Shown here: piece by piece, positions 43,372 to 52,125 of the stretch
Position numbering within the stretch: position 1 is the first letter of the stretch
How the letters are laid out: every line of letters begins with the position of its first letter
Program-made: the position numbers and the translations under genes
The notes under the pieces: generated by a model
Database searches by the model: none
The model's input: only the letters and a program-made list of their open reading frames with translations
What the model was told of the DNA's origin: nothing
NCBI GenBank assembly: GCA_016840095.1
Contig: JAEOSZ010000095.1
Span: 1-64,000, forward strand
Reading direction: 5' to 3'
Length of the DNA stretch: 64,000 bases
Source: Candidatus Heimdallarchaeota archaeon
Lineage (GTDB): Archaea; Asgardarchaeota; Heimdallarchaeia; Heimdallarchaeales; Heimdallarchaeaceae

Positions 43372-44664
43372 CTACTTACTCTCTAAGGATAGTGATTGAA
43401 CAGTAGGATTAGAAAGCGCCTCAAATAGTATAACAGCAAAAGCATTACCAAGATTACTCGGGGTGAATCTCTCTCCTTTTGTTAATCTACGGATTTTAAA
43501 TTGCAATTGCTGAATAATTGTATCTTTATTCTCATCAATGTAATTGTGAGGATCTGTTACAAATTTAGCGTATTGACGTATGTCTATGATTGGGAGAGCC
43601 ATTTGAGGATATTCCTCAAAAATACTGAACCATGTGTCGAGTAAGTACTGCATGTACTTCTGTTGATCAGATATATCTTGAACCCCGAATTCTTCAATTG
43701 CCATCCTTTTCAATGCTATTTCGATGTTTTTCTCAAGATTTTGACGTTTTGTTTCTGTCAATTCTCTCTGGAGTTTCAATGTTTCAAATAATGTTTGTTC
43801 GATAGCTGCTAGTATCTGTTCAATTCTACCCTGGTCTACTTTTATTTGATCAAGCTTTTGGTACTCTTTTTTCACTATTGCATATTTTTCTTCAAGCTCT
43901 GATTGTCTTCGATTTATCATAGTTTTGTATGTATCTTTTACTTCTTGATAATATGGTTGAATTAAACTGAGATGTATTAAATCAAAAAGAATGTCTTCTT
44001 TGCCACTTAAAGGATAATAGGAAATAATATTCTGGTAAATTCTTCCTGCAGATTTTGGAATTTTATCAAAGTTTTCTTCTTGCAGTATTTTTTCTAGTGC
44101 ATGTGCAAAGATCGAAGCTATAAATCGTAAGTCAATTGAAAATTCACCAACTTCAAAATAGAGATAAGCTTCTGTAAGAGCTTCCACAAAGTTCCGTGAA
44201 ATCAAAATAGATTGGATGATATTATCCTCAACGTTTAAACTACATAATTCGATGAAATGATGAATTATATGCTTTGAAGAATTCATGACCGCTTTGATGC
44301 AATTCACAAAAGATGCTAGTAAGCCTACAAATTCATCATCTGTACAACTCATTTTCTTATCAGTTGCTTCTAGTAAAGCTGAAATGTCTTCTGCATAGGA
44401 CAGGGGTTTGTATTTCTTGATTAAGTCATCAGTTATTATAATACCATAAATAGCTAAAGCCATATCTTTCTTCTGCGGTGATAAAAATCCTATTTCTGTC
44501 TTCAATTCTTTCCTTAATTCATTCAAGAATGTAGGTTGAGTCTGAATGAAATGACGCATTTTTGATTCAAGATTTGAATAGAGTGCTCTAAAATCATTTA
44601 CAATTTCAACAACATCCCTTGATGTATAGCTTAGTTCTTCTGTATTGAAAATTTCTCCAGCCAT
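43372..44664 (-). CDS. Helical protein of unknown function (downstream partner of 44665-45861)
   Basis: I do not recognise this 430-residue protein. It is helical throughout, with a clear coiled coil around residues 250-305 (EEKYAIVKKEYQKLDQIKVD), and without membrane helices, Cys clusters or NTPase motifs. Its ATG is directly adjacent to the stop codon of the upstream gene, so the two are probably translated together. It ends two bases before the GNAT gene. The small GTPase gene lies a short distance upstream on the same strand, so it may be a GTPase effector, but nothing in the sequence proves this. Confidence 0.55.
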   Translation of the reverse strand: MAGEIFNTEELSYTSRDVVEIVNDFRALYSNLESKMRHFIQTQPTFLNELRKELKTEIGFLSPQKKDMALAIYGIIITDDLIKKYKPLSYAEDISALLEATDKKMSCTDDEFVGLLASFVNCIKAVMNSSKHIIHHFIELCSLNVEDNIIQSILISRNFVEALTEAYLYFEVGEFSIDLRFIASIFAHALEKILQEENFDKIPKSAGRIYQNIISYYPLSGKEDILFDLIHLSLIQPYYQEVKDTYKTMINRRQSELEEKYAIVKKEYQKLDQIKVDQGRIEQILAAIEQTLFETLKLQRELTETKRQNLEKNIEIALKRMAIEEFGVQDISDQQKYMQYLLDTWFSIFEEYPQMALPIIDIRQYAKFVTDPHNYIDENKDTIIQQLQFKIRRLTKGERFTPSNLGNAFAVILFEALSNPTVQSLSLESK

Positions 44665-45861
44665 TTATCCCATTCCTCCAAAAATAGAGAAGATTCTCTC
44701 CAAAGAATCTAGATTCTCTAGTTCTCTAACCTTTGTAAAAGGTGTAACATTCCAGTCTCTTAGTTCAGTTCTGCGAACTACATCCTCAGGGGTAAATTCT
44801 CCAGATATACTGCTTTTAACATCTCTCAAAATCATTGGTAAGGAAACAGCAGAAACTAAATCAGTAGATCTGTACCTTGTATCGGTTATACACGCAAAAA
44901 TGATTATATCATCTTTAGAGTTGAAATGGTATTCAAAGAATACTCTAACTTCATCATTTGTATCTTTTATATTGTAGTGCGCTAAAGAGGGAATTGCAAC
45001 TTTTTTGCTTAACTTTAGTTCCGAGATTTGGTTTAAGAGAAGAACAAGTCTTTTAGGTAGAAATGAATTTTGCACAAATTCCAGAATTCTTTTTGGGGAT
45101 ACTTCCTCTTTTGAAACCACAATTTCTGTAAGATTCTTAGGATAGATGAAAGATACATTTTCTACTCTTGTGACTGGTGGGGCTAGTACTATCTCTCCTC
45201 CACAGTCACACTTCACTACATCTTCTTCTACACCTTCGGAATATATCTTTCCACAGTTTCCATCACAAATCTCCAAGTCATCTAAAATTGAAGCTTTCAT
45301 TAGCAAAGCTGAAGTAATAACTGGAGTGATATTTGATTGTTCTGTTCCTCCACGTAGACTTGCCTCCTGGCACACTTGCCAGTGATAGAATTTACCTAAT
45401 ATTTCGAGATTTTCTTCTAAAACATTTAAAGGACTACTTTGCGATCTAAAACCTTCCTTTATCTGATAATCTATTCTCCTATAGACTCCTTGTAAAGAAT
45501 TCAGCATTTGTTTAATTTCAGGTGAAGTTTTTGACAAATTAATATCTCCGAAATTAGAAAAAAACAAGTTTAAAAAGAAGATACTGTCTTTCAGTTTTAA
45601 TAAAGTTATATTGGTACCTGGATTAGTCAAATCATCAATTGGTATTGAAGAGAGTTTCAAACCTTCTAGGGCAATATCCTTCTCATTGAAAATTTCATCT
45701 ATATTGACATTTTTAAAAAGCTGATTTAGTTGTCTCTTCATATTAACTGAAGTTTTAGCTTCTTCTGTTTCTAGGACTTTAAAAAAATGAATAGGATATC
45801 CTAGTTCCTCATCTAAATATTCACATCCAAGAATATTGTAAATATCTTTTACTTCATCCAT
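44665..45861 (-). CDS. Unknown protein with a Cys-rich possible zinc site
   Basis: I do not recognise this 398-residue protein. The first 170 residues are helical. A short insert has CDGNCGKIYSEG followed by VVKCDCGGEI, five Cys residues in about 25, which looks like a zinc ribbon. The C-terminal half alternates strands and helices (RVFFEYHFNSKDDIIIFACI). There is no signal peptide or membrane helix. It is the first gene of a tight two-gene unit with the helical protein at 43372-44664. Confidence 0.55.
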   Translation of the reverse strand: MDEVKDIYNILGCEYLDEELGYPIHFFKVLETEEAKTSVNMKRQLNQLFKNVNIDEIFNEKDIALEGLKLSSIPIDDLTNPGTNITLLKLKDSIFFLNLFFSNFGDINLSKTSPEIKQMLNSLQGVYRRIDYQIKEGFRSQSSPLNVLEENLEILGKFYHWQVCQEASLRGGTEQSNITPVITSALLMKASILDDLEICDGNCGKIYSEGVEEDVVKCDCGGEIVLAPPVTRVENVSFIYPKNLTEIVVSKEEVSPKRILEFVQNSFLPKRLVLLLNQISELKLSKKVAIPSLAHYNIKDTNDEVRVFFEYHFNSKDDIIIFACITDTRYRSTDLVSAVSLPMILRDVKSSISGEFTPEDVVRRTELRDWNVTPFTKVRELENLDSLERIFSIFGGMG

Positions 45862-46000
45862 ACTAAATTCTCCTGATTTTACCAGAAATCTAAATTTACT
45901 GAATTTTCTTAACCAAGTAGAGTATACTTAACTACTTGTAAATAGTTTTTCAACTTTTATATAATTTCTTGTGATTTTTGGTTAAACTCAGCATAAAATT

Positions 46001-46519
46001 CTATGAAATTTCATTGTTTTCCATAGCAATTGATACTATTTTCTTGAAAGCAGTAAAAAGGTTAATCTTTGCCTTTGCTGAAACCTCAAAATAGATTGTG
46101 TTTAATTTCTCTGCATACTTTTCTGCTTCCTCTTTTGTAACTTCTCTAGATTCTTCTAAATCTAATTTGTTGCCAATAACAATGACAGGAATGTCTCCTA
46201 CTGTTTGAATTAGTAAATCATGCCAGAAATCTAGTTTGCTAAAGCTCTCTTTTTTAGTGATGTCAAAAACAAGTGCTGCAACAACTGAACCCATGAAATA
46301 TGTAGGTAGAACTGGTAGAAACTTCTCTTGAGAACCTGAATCACCTATAATTAATCGAATATCTTTACCATCTATCATAGTGTTCCAGATTAGAAAATTT
46401 GCTCCTAAAGTAGGTTGATGAGTTATTGGGAATGAATCCTGAGCCTGTCTTAAAGCAATGGATGTTTTCCCAACACCTGGTTCTCCACATAATGAAACCT
46501 TATAGCTAATATCAGTCAT
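46001..46519 (-). CDS. Ras/Rab-like small GTPase
   Basis: This 172-residue protein has a full small-GTPase layout. G1 is CGEPGVGKTS (Lys18), the G2 Thr is at 37 in HQPTLGANF, G4 is GNKLD (117-120) and G5 is EVSAKA (147-149). G3 reads DSGSQEKF instead of DTAGQE, so the invariant Gly of DxxG is replaced by Ser while the catalytic Gln stays. No C-terminal Cys is present, so it is not prenylated. Ras-family GTPases of this type are abundant in Asgard archaea. It is divergent from the peptide/radical SAM genes. Confidence 0.88.
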   Translation of the reverse strand: MTDISYKVSLCGEPGVGKTSIALRQAQDSFPITHQPTLGANFLIWNTMIDGKDIRLIIGDSGSQEKFLPVLPTYFMGSVVAALVFDITKKESFSKLDFWHDLLIQTVGDIPVIVIGNKLDLEESREVTKEEAEKYAEKLNTIYFEVSAKAKINLFTAFKKIVSIAMENNEIS

Positions 46520-46585
46520 TGTTTCTTTACTTCTCTATTTACTGCTTTAAAGCATTATTATAATCCTAAAGTGATAAAAGAAAAT

Positions 46586-46616
46586 GATTTAAACAATAAA
46601 CTAAAACAGAGGATGA
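46586..46616 (+). promoter_or_regulatory. TATA-like element and ribosome-binding site before the 61-residue peptide
   Basis: GATTTAAACA (about 46586-46595) stands before the gene as a possible TATA box, and AGAGGATGA ends a few bases before ATG 46623 as a ribosome-binding site. The small ORF therefore has real expression signals. The radical SAM gene behind it has no comparable signals of its own. Confidence 0.45.
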
Positions 46617-46622
46617 CAAAGC

Positions 46623-46808
46623 ATGTCAGAAAGAGAACAATGTGGAGATTTTGAAATCTATCAAGATGAAGAAGATTGGTGGGTAGTTAAGAATACTATA
46701 ACCAAAGTGATTATTGGAAAATTCTTGAAAAAAGATGATGCTTTAGAGAAGATTGCAGCTTTTCTGCAAAGTGATGATGAAACTGCTGAAAGTGAATCTG
46801 TTTGCTGA
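46623..46808 (+). CDS. 61-residue peptide, candidate precursor of the adjacent radical SAM/SPASM enzyme
   Basis: The small protein has an N-terminal strand-rich part (FEIYQDEEDWWVVKN, then VIIGKF), a helix (KKDDALEKIAAFLQS) and an acidic tail ending in Cys (DDETAESESVC). Its stop codon lies five bases before the ATG of the radical SAM gene, and it has its own ribosome-binding site. Position, size and the leader-plus-tail shape fit a RiPP precursor with Cys61 in the core. The alternative is a small DUF2188-like strand/helix protein serving as a partner or chaperone. No similarity to known precursor families is recognised. Confidence 0.55.
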   Translation: MSEREQCGDFEIYQDEEDWWVVKNTITKVIIGKFLKKDDALEKIAAFLQSDDETAESESVC

Positions 46809-46813
46809 GTAAG

Positions 46814-48253
46814 ATGGAAGCTAAAGATCAAGTTCTTCAGATATTTTTAAAAGAAAATAAGTATATTCTACTAGATAGTTCTACAAGATTGTTTTGGGTT
46901 CTTGAACCAACTAAGATTATACAAGAATTAGCTTCAAAGAAGTTGAGTTTTCGTTCTTTAATTGAGTTACTTGCTAAGAATGACGATTTATATTCAAAGG
47001 ATTTGTATCAGAAACTAATAAAACTCAGAAAGTTTCACTTTTTTAGCTATACAGAAAATAACATTCAAACCCCTCCAAGCACTACACAAACTGATATCAA
47101 TCACATCTACATAAATCCCTCTTCGGATTGCAATCTAGATTGTTGGTTTTGTTATGCCGACAATTTAAGGAAGAGAAAATTACCTAGGCTAGATATTGAA
47201 AACATATTGAAACTAATTCAGTCTGTATTAGATTACAAAGAAAGGATAAATTCAACTACAGCTTTAGGTGTTTCTATTGGTTTTACTGAAGAACTGAACC
47301 TGAATTTTACGATTTTTTTGGAAGTTTCTAAATTTATTGAAAAGATGAAAATTAATTATAATCATCCAATTTTTCTTTTTATTCCTTCATCAAATTTGTT
47401 GGATGTTTCTGATGAATTTATTGAATTTACAAACAATTATAAATTTTTAACAGTCTCCGTTGATATTGATAATGAAATACAAATTAGTCAAGTTATCAAA
47501 AATCTTGGGGAATTCAATAGCGACGTTAAGAAACATCTAATAATACCTTTTCATTCTAGAACAACCAACCTTGTAAAGCTGTATTCTAGATTTTCTGAAC
47601 ATTTCAACTTAATCTCTTTAAGACCAGTTAGAGTTAGTATAGATTCAAAACATCCTTGGAGTCAAGAAAACTTTGAGAATTTTAAAGAAGTAATCTCAAG
47701 ATTCTATCATGATCTCCAAATGCTGAATGATGAAAATCTTCTCTCAATATTTTCTCTTCTTGGTCCTGTAGATTATTTCTATCGTTATTTTAAGCGAATC
47801 ATTGAAAGACAAAAACTTAGTGAAAGATGCACAGCTGGAAAGACAGCTTTTGCCATAAATTCTTTGCTTGAAGTTTCTCCGTGCTCAAGTTTATTTAGTT
47901 GTGAAAAATTGAATGTAAAAATCCATGACTTTCAAGTGGAAAAAGCACTTCAAAGCTTAACGAAAAGATTACCAAATTATAAAGAAACTGAATGTTCAAC
48001 TTGCTACATATCAAGTTTCTGTGGGGGGCCTTGTATGGATTGGCTTGTAAAACAAGAAAATCAAAGGATATCAAATCCGAGCAAAATAGAATGTGATTTC
48101 AATAAGTATATTGTTGAGGAATCTTTGTCTTTCATAACTAATTTATCAGTGAATAGGCAAGCTGTTTTTGAAAAAATTGTAAAAAAAAGAGAACTTAGGA
48201 ATAGGTTGAACTATCCTCTTTCATTCAATAGTTTTTCTGAGTTTTTTAGTTAA
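46814..48253 (+). CDS. Radical SAM protein with SPASM domain, candidate peptide maturase
   Basis: The 479-residue protein carries the radical SAM cluster motif CNLDCWFCYAD (CxxxCxxC, near residues 106-113). Its C-terminal SPASM set includes CTAGKTAFAIN, SPCSSLF, then CSTCYISSFCGGPC (CX2CX5CX3C) and a last Cys in ECDFNKY. The first 80 residues look like a PqqD/RRE-like domain (YILLDSSTRLFWVLEPTKII), as found in many peptide maturases. SPASM enzymes install thioether, C-C or ether crosslinks on peptides. The frame opens at TTG 46802, but ATG 46814 is preferred. The enzyme is coupled to the 61-residue peptide. Confidence 0.78.
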   Translation: MEAKDQVLQIFLKENKYILLDSSTRLFWVLEPTKIIQELASKKLSFRSLIELLAKNDDLYSKDLYQKLIKLRKFHFFSYTENNIQTPPSTTQTDINHIYINPSSDCNLDCWFCYADNLRKRKLPRLDIENILKLIQSVLDYKERINSTTALGVSIGFTEELNLNFTIFLEVSKFIEKMKINYNHPIFLFIPSSNLLDVSDEFIEFTNNYKFLTVSVDIDNEIQISQVIKNLGEFNSDVKKHLIIPFHSRTTNLVKLYSRFSEHFNLISLRPVRVSIDSKHPWSQENFENFKEVISRFYHDLQMLNDENLLSIFSLLGPVDYFYRYFKRIIERQKLSERCTAGKTAFAINSLLEVSPCSSLFSCEKLNVKIHDFQVEKALQSLTKRLPNYKETECSTCYISSFCGGPCMDWLVKQENQRISNPSKIECDFNKYIVEESLSFITNLSVNRQAVFEKIVKKRELRNRLNYPLSFNSFSEFFS

Positions 48254-48254
48254 A

Positions 48255-48671
48255 CTAGGTTAAAGGCCAATCTAATAATGTTGGAAAATCATTTGGAGAG
48301 AATTCTAACCAACCAGCAGCTCTGAATATGATTAGCAAAAGCCAACTGAATGTAAACCAGATTAGCATTGCCCCAAATGTAGCATAAATTGCTCTTCTCT
48401 CTGAAATTCCTCCTCCTATTACCCATAAAATCAAGCATATGAAGAAGATTATTATTCCAAAGGTGATTAGATCTGCAGACCCGAAGAAATCTAAATAACC
48501 TCTAAAAACCCAAACACATGCTGCTACAACACCTAAGATTAAGTTTAACCAAGCCCATTTTCTTACTTCTCTTCTAAACATTATTGTGCACATTATTGCT
48601 GAAGCAAAATAGAAGAGGAGTGTATTGAAAACTATAGCTAGAATTATATGTACAGTAGGATCTAGTGCCAT
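48255..48671 (-). CDS. Four-helix membrane protein of unknown function
   Basis: The 138-residue protein has four hydrophobic helices at about residues 8-30, 42-60, 66-88 and 97-118. A short charged loop (MFRREVRKWAW) lies between the first two, and an aromatic tail closes the protein (FSPNDFPTLLDWPL). No family is recognised. It is convergent with the radical SAM gene, one base apart, and may or may not be connected with it, for instance as an exporter. Confidence 0.6.
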   Translation of the reverse strand: MALDPTVHIILAIVFNTLLFYFASAIMCTIMFRREVRKWAWLNLILGVVAACVWVFRGYLDFFGSADLITFGIIIFFICLILWVIGGGISERRAIYATFGAMLIWFTFSWLLLIIFRAAGWLEFSPNDFPTLLDWPLT

Positions 48672-48756
48672 GCTCCATGTAAAAACAGCTTACTAAATAA
48701 GTTTTATTCTAATATGCGTTAAACTTAACAGTTTGCTTTCAATTGTATATTAACAG

Positions 48757-49890
48757 ATGTTTGTTCCACCAAGAAAGCACTTCCATCAGCAATTATGCAA
48801 CATATGCAATCAAGAGAAGACTCTATCTTCTTCACTAGGTATTTGCAAAACATGTCTCATAGAATACGAAATAGATTCAGAGAATTCAGTGATACAAACA
48901 CATGCTCATTCAAGAGAGAAATTTGTACTCCCAATTAATCCACCAAAAGGTGATTCTTTTTCCTGTGATCTTTGCAACCACAATTGCAGTTTTTCTAGCA
49001 ATGACCTTAGTTTTTGTGGTTTAAGATATACAAAGGATGATAAATTTATATCTAGGTCTTCAAAGAACTCTGCAACTCTGGATTTCTACTTTGACCCATT
49101 ACCATGTAATTGTTGTGCAGCTTGGTTTTGCCCAGCTGGTACTGGTAAAGGGTATCCAGAGTATGCTTACAAAGAAGGAAAAGAAACTGGCTATTATAAC
49201 CTTTCAGTCTTCTTCTATGGTTGCTCTTTTAATTGTTTATTCTGCCAAAATAAAAGTCATAAGAATGTAAGGATTGCTTCTAAAGTATCAGTAGAAAGAC
49301 TTAGTACATCTTTTAAAAACAATAAGAAAGTTTCTTGCGTTTGTTTCTTTGGTGGATCTCCTGAACCACAATTCGTTTATGCTTTAGAAGTGTCAAAGAG
49401 AATTCTAGAAATTGCAAAACAGGAGAAAAGAATAGTTAGAATCTGCTGGGAATGGAATGGTTTTGGCAATCAAAAATATATAGAAAAAGCTGTTCAAATA
49501 TCTTTGCAATCAGGTGGCAACATTAAATTTGATTTGAAAGCATGGTCTCCTCAAATTCACAAAGCACTAACAGGTGTAAATAATAAGAAGGTACTTGAAA
49601 ATTTTGAATATGTAGCTAAGAATTTTTTTGAAAAACGTCCTGAACTACCCGTTCTTAATGCAACTACACTTCTGGTTCCAGGATATATTGATGAGTATGA
49701 AGTGGAAAAAATAGCTTCTTTCATTGCAGAACTTGATCCAAATATTCCATACTCACTTCTAGGTTTTTACCCTCATTTCGAGTTTTCGGATTTACCATTA
49801 ACTACTCGAGCTATAGCAGAAAGATCTTTAGAAATTGCATCTAGTTATTTGAACAATGTCAATATTGGAAATAAACATCTACTTCTTTAG
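48757..49890 (+). CDS. PflA-like radical SAM protein with N-terminal Cys clusters
   Basis: The 377-residue protein has the cluster motif GCSFNCLFCQN (CxxxCxxC) and the glycine-rich FFGGSPEPQ. Later segments are GGNIKFDLKAWSPQIHKALTG and TTLLVPGYIDEYEVEKIASFI, both typical of pyruvate formate-lyase activating enzyme-like proteins (COG1180/COG1313). The first 150 residues contain several CxxC pairs (LCNICNQ, CKTC, CDLCNHNC, CNCC), probably a zinc ribbon and further cluster ligands. The target is unknown. It is separate from the SPASM enzyme upstream, although the two lie within 0.5 kb. Confidence 0.8.
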   Translation: MFVPPRKHFHQQLCNICNQEKTLSSSLGICKTCLIEYEIDSENSVIQTHAHSREKFVLPINPPKGDSFSCDLCNHNCSFSSNDLSFCGLRYTKDDKFISRSSKNSATLDFYFDPLPCNCCAAWFCPAGTGKGYPEYAYKEGKETGYYNLSVFFYGCSFNCLFCQNKSHKNVRIASKVSVERLSTSFKNNKKVSCVCFFGGSPEPQFVYALEVSKRILEIAKQEKRIVRICWEWNGFGNQKYIEKAVQISLQSGGNIKFDLKAWSPQIHKALTGVNNKKVLENFEYVAKNFFEKRPELPVLNATTLLVPGYIDEYEVEKIASFIAELDPNIPYSLLGFYPHFEFSDLPLTTRAIAERSLEIASSYLNNVNIGNKHLLL

Positions 49891-49933
49891 CTAAAAATTG
49901 GAATTCTTTTTATACTTAGAACCATTAAGAATA

Positions 49934-50599
49934 ATGATGAAATTTTCATTGAAATTTTGTTTCTTCTTAATTTCAATATTCTTGTTCATCTCTGCGTCTC
50001 AAATTCAATCCTCTTTACCAGAAATTAAAGAAGTTGATATAATTCAAACTAGAATTACCGAAATAAGCTGGCCCTTTGAATCAGAAGTAGAAAGTGATTG
50101 GACTATATTTAGTTGTGACATAACTTTTGAAATTATGAATAATAACTCTGGATTTTATGTCCACGTTGGAGGATTGCCATACTTCATTCCTAGAATAAAC
50201 GCTAGTTTCGTAGAAACATCATTAGATGTTGGTATAAGTTACGTCTTCGTTACAATCTCTACAGATATTCTGATTAAGGAAGGCATAGAGAAGAGGAAAA
50301 CTGGTTTGTCTTTTTATATCTTCAACTATAGAAACTCCACACTAGCATTGGGTAACTATACAATATGGTATGGTGTTAGAAGTGAACCATTTGATTTTGA
50401 GTTGGATCCTTTTTATACTATAATAAATGTAACAGAGAATAAAGTGTTAATAACTCATCAAGGTACAAACGAAACTGTTACTTATCCAGAGGAAGAAACT
50501 CCAAGTACGACAAGTAGCTTTCTATCATTCTCGTCGCTTCTTTTATTAAATTGTTTAGTGATTTTTAGGAAGAGAAACAAATCTAGAAATTTAACTTAA
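49934..50599 (+). CDS. Secreted protein with C-terminal membrane anchor
   Basis: The protein begins with a signal peptide (MKFSLKFCFFLISIFLFISA). A beta-rich extracellular domain of about 160 residues follows, with several Asn-x-Ser/Thr sites. The C terminus has a Thr/Ser-rich spacer (TPSTTSSFLSF), one membrane helix and a basic RKRNKSR tail, a plan that resembles sorting signals of surface proteins. The frame starts at TTG 49898, but that would add a non-signal extension; ATG 49934 is preferred. The last 17 bases overlap the DUF123 gene on the other strand. Confidence 0.65.
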   Translation: MMKFSLKFCFFLISIFLFISASQIQSSLPEIKEVDIIQTRITEISWPFESEVESDWTIFSCDITFEIMNNNSGFYVHVGGLPYFIPRINASFVETSLDVGISYVFVTISTDILIKEGIEKRKTGLSFYIFNYRNSTLALGNYTIWYGVRSEPFDFELDPFYTIINVTENKVLITHQGTNETVTYPEEETPSTTSSFLSFSSLLLLNCLVIFRKRNKSRNLT

Positions 50600-50984
50600 G
50601 AAAATGACTTTCGCAATGACTCATACAGTCACTGTTTCCGAAATCTATTACAGGAGATGTATCAACTAATTTACTCAGCACTTTGTAAATTTCACATTCT
50701 GTTTTCTTGTTAATAGAAATAGCAATTCCAATAATTTCACAGGATTGATGCATAGTAATTTGATCAATATGCCAGTGTTTTTTCTTTAGTCTTCTTAGAT
50801 GACGATGAATTCGTGAGGATAACCCTCCAGCTCCAAAAGCACTACCTACATAGAAGTAGAATCCTTTATTTAAAGTTTTTAATTCACTATGTATATTGAT
50901 AGTAATTTCTTCAGAGGTGTATAGAAAGAGAATATATGTACCCTTTAAATCTTGAGTAAACTCTATCAGGGGTCCTGTGAAAAT
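50583..50984 (-). CDS. DUF123 GIY-YIG family nuclease-like protein, no standard start codon
   Basis: Reading the minus strand gives an open frame of 133 codons ending with TAG at 50583. It contains KGTYILFLYT, GFYFYVGSAFGAGGLSSRIH, HLRRLKKKHWHID and a final DFGNSDCMSHCESHF. This is the DUF123 (COG1833) pattern, a GIY-YIG relative often linked to endonuclease III. The frame contains no ATG, GTG or TTG before the conserved KGTYIL segment. ATT at 50984, about ten bases after an AGAGGG site, and CTG at 50969 are the candidate starts. It begins just after the TPR gene on the same strand. A broken start is possible. Confidence 0.75.
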   Translation of the reverse strand: MFTGPLIEFTQDLKGTYILFLYTSEEITINIHSELKTLNKGFYFYVGSAFGAGGLSSRIHRHLRRLKKKHWHIDQITMHQSCEIIGIAISINKKTECEIYKVLSKLVDTSPVIDFGNSDCMSHCESHFLKLNF

Positions 50985-50986
50985 AC

Positions 50987-52021
50987 TTATCCCTCTTCCA
51001 AATCTGTTGCTTTTTCCCAGTATTCAAGTGTTTTTTCTTCATCTCCAAGATCTTCAGAAATATCTCCAAGCATTCTATAGATTCTTGCTTCATTCTTATT
51101 ATGTCGTAATGCATCTTCTAGATATAAGATAGCCTTATCATAGTCTTTTGAAGCCCATGATAGAGATGCAAGTGACACTGATGCTTCAAGGAAAGCAGGA
51201 TCTCTACTCAAACACTCCTCATAGTATCTAATAGCTTCTTCGATATTTGCTATGGAAGCATAAATATTTGCCAAATTGAAGAATCCTAGAACATTATCTG
51301 GATCAAGTTCAATCACTTTTGAAAACGCATCTATTGCTTGGATGAAATCTTGTTTTGCTTCCTGGGTTTTTCCAAGATAAAACCATGCTTGAAGATTCTC
51401 ATCATTAATCTTTGAAACGGTTTGGAAATAATCTTCAGCTCTATCATAGTTATCTAGTTCGAGATAAGTTTCTCCTATTTGCATGAGAATTTTTTCATTT
51501 GTTGGATCAAGTTGTTCTGCTTTCATTAAATTATTCCAACTCTCAATTTCATTTCCCATTTTCTTGAAAATAACAGATAATAGACTGTAAACCTCTATAT
51601 TTTCTTCATATTCAATGAAATTTGAGAAAGCTCTAGTAGCACCAGCATACTCTCCAATCTCATAATATAAATGACCTATCTTATTCCATAGAAGGTATTT
51701 CTTAGGATCTAACTCACATACTTTCTTCCAGGAAATTAGTGCTTGATTCCAGTTCTTTAAGTTATGATAAACGTCTCCTAGAAGTTCCAATGTTTCAAGA
51801 TTTTCAGAGTCAATTTCAATTGATTTATTAAGATAATTAAGTGCTAAATCTGGTTTATGTATTAAATAGTAGATTTTAGCAATAAAATTTAGAAAAGTAA
51901 TCTCATTTTCATAATACTGTACTTGTTTCTCTAAAAGGTCTATAGCTTCCTCTATTTTGCTTTCTTCTATCAAACGTTCTGCTTCTGTTAGTATTGCAGA
52001 TAAATCATTTTCTTCAAACAT
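50987..52021 (-). CDS. TPR-repeat protein
   Basis: The 344-residue protein is a string of about nine to ten TPR units, such as DNVLGFFNLANIYASIANIE and ENLETLELLGDVYHNLKNWN, and no other domain. It is probably a cytoplasmic assembly scaffold. It shows the same style as the TPR protein at 31415-32356 but is not an obvious close copy. The DUF123 frame begins within the region of its stop codon, so the two may be cotranscribed. Confidence 0.85.
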   Translation of the reverse strand: MFEENDLSAILTEAERLIEESKIEEAIDLLEKQVQYYENEITFLNFIAKIYYLIHKPDLALNYLNKSIEIDSENLETLELLGDVYHNLKNWNQALISWKKVCELDPKKYLLWNKIGHLYYEIGEYAGATRAFSNFIEYEENIEVYSLLSVIFKKMGNEIESWNNLMKAEQLDPTNEKILMQIGETYLELDNYDRAEDYFQTVSKINDENLQAWFYLGKTQEAKQDFIQAIDAFSKVIELDPDNVLGFFNLANIYASIANIEEAIRYYEECLSRDPAFLEASVSLASLSWASKDYDKAILYLEDALRHNKNEARIYRMLGDISEDLGDEEKTLEYWEKATDLEEG

Positions 52022-52125
52022 TAATATCCAAACAGAAATCTTTCCTTAAGAACATTACGAAATAATGTTAATTCTAAAGGAAAGTAAAGAAAATTTTAAG
52101 TTAAACGTTAGAATTAGTATAGTAG

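Noticed and set aside
50911-51114. A 67-codon minus-strand frame inside the TPR gene
   Set aside because: It is a shifted frame of the TPR gene and the DUF123 region. The DUF123 protein lies in another frame of the same strand, and this one has no family-like content.
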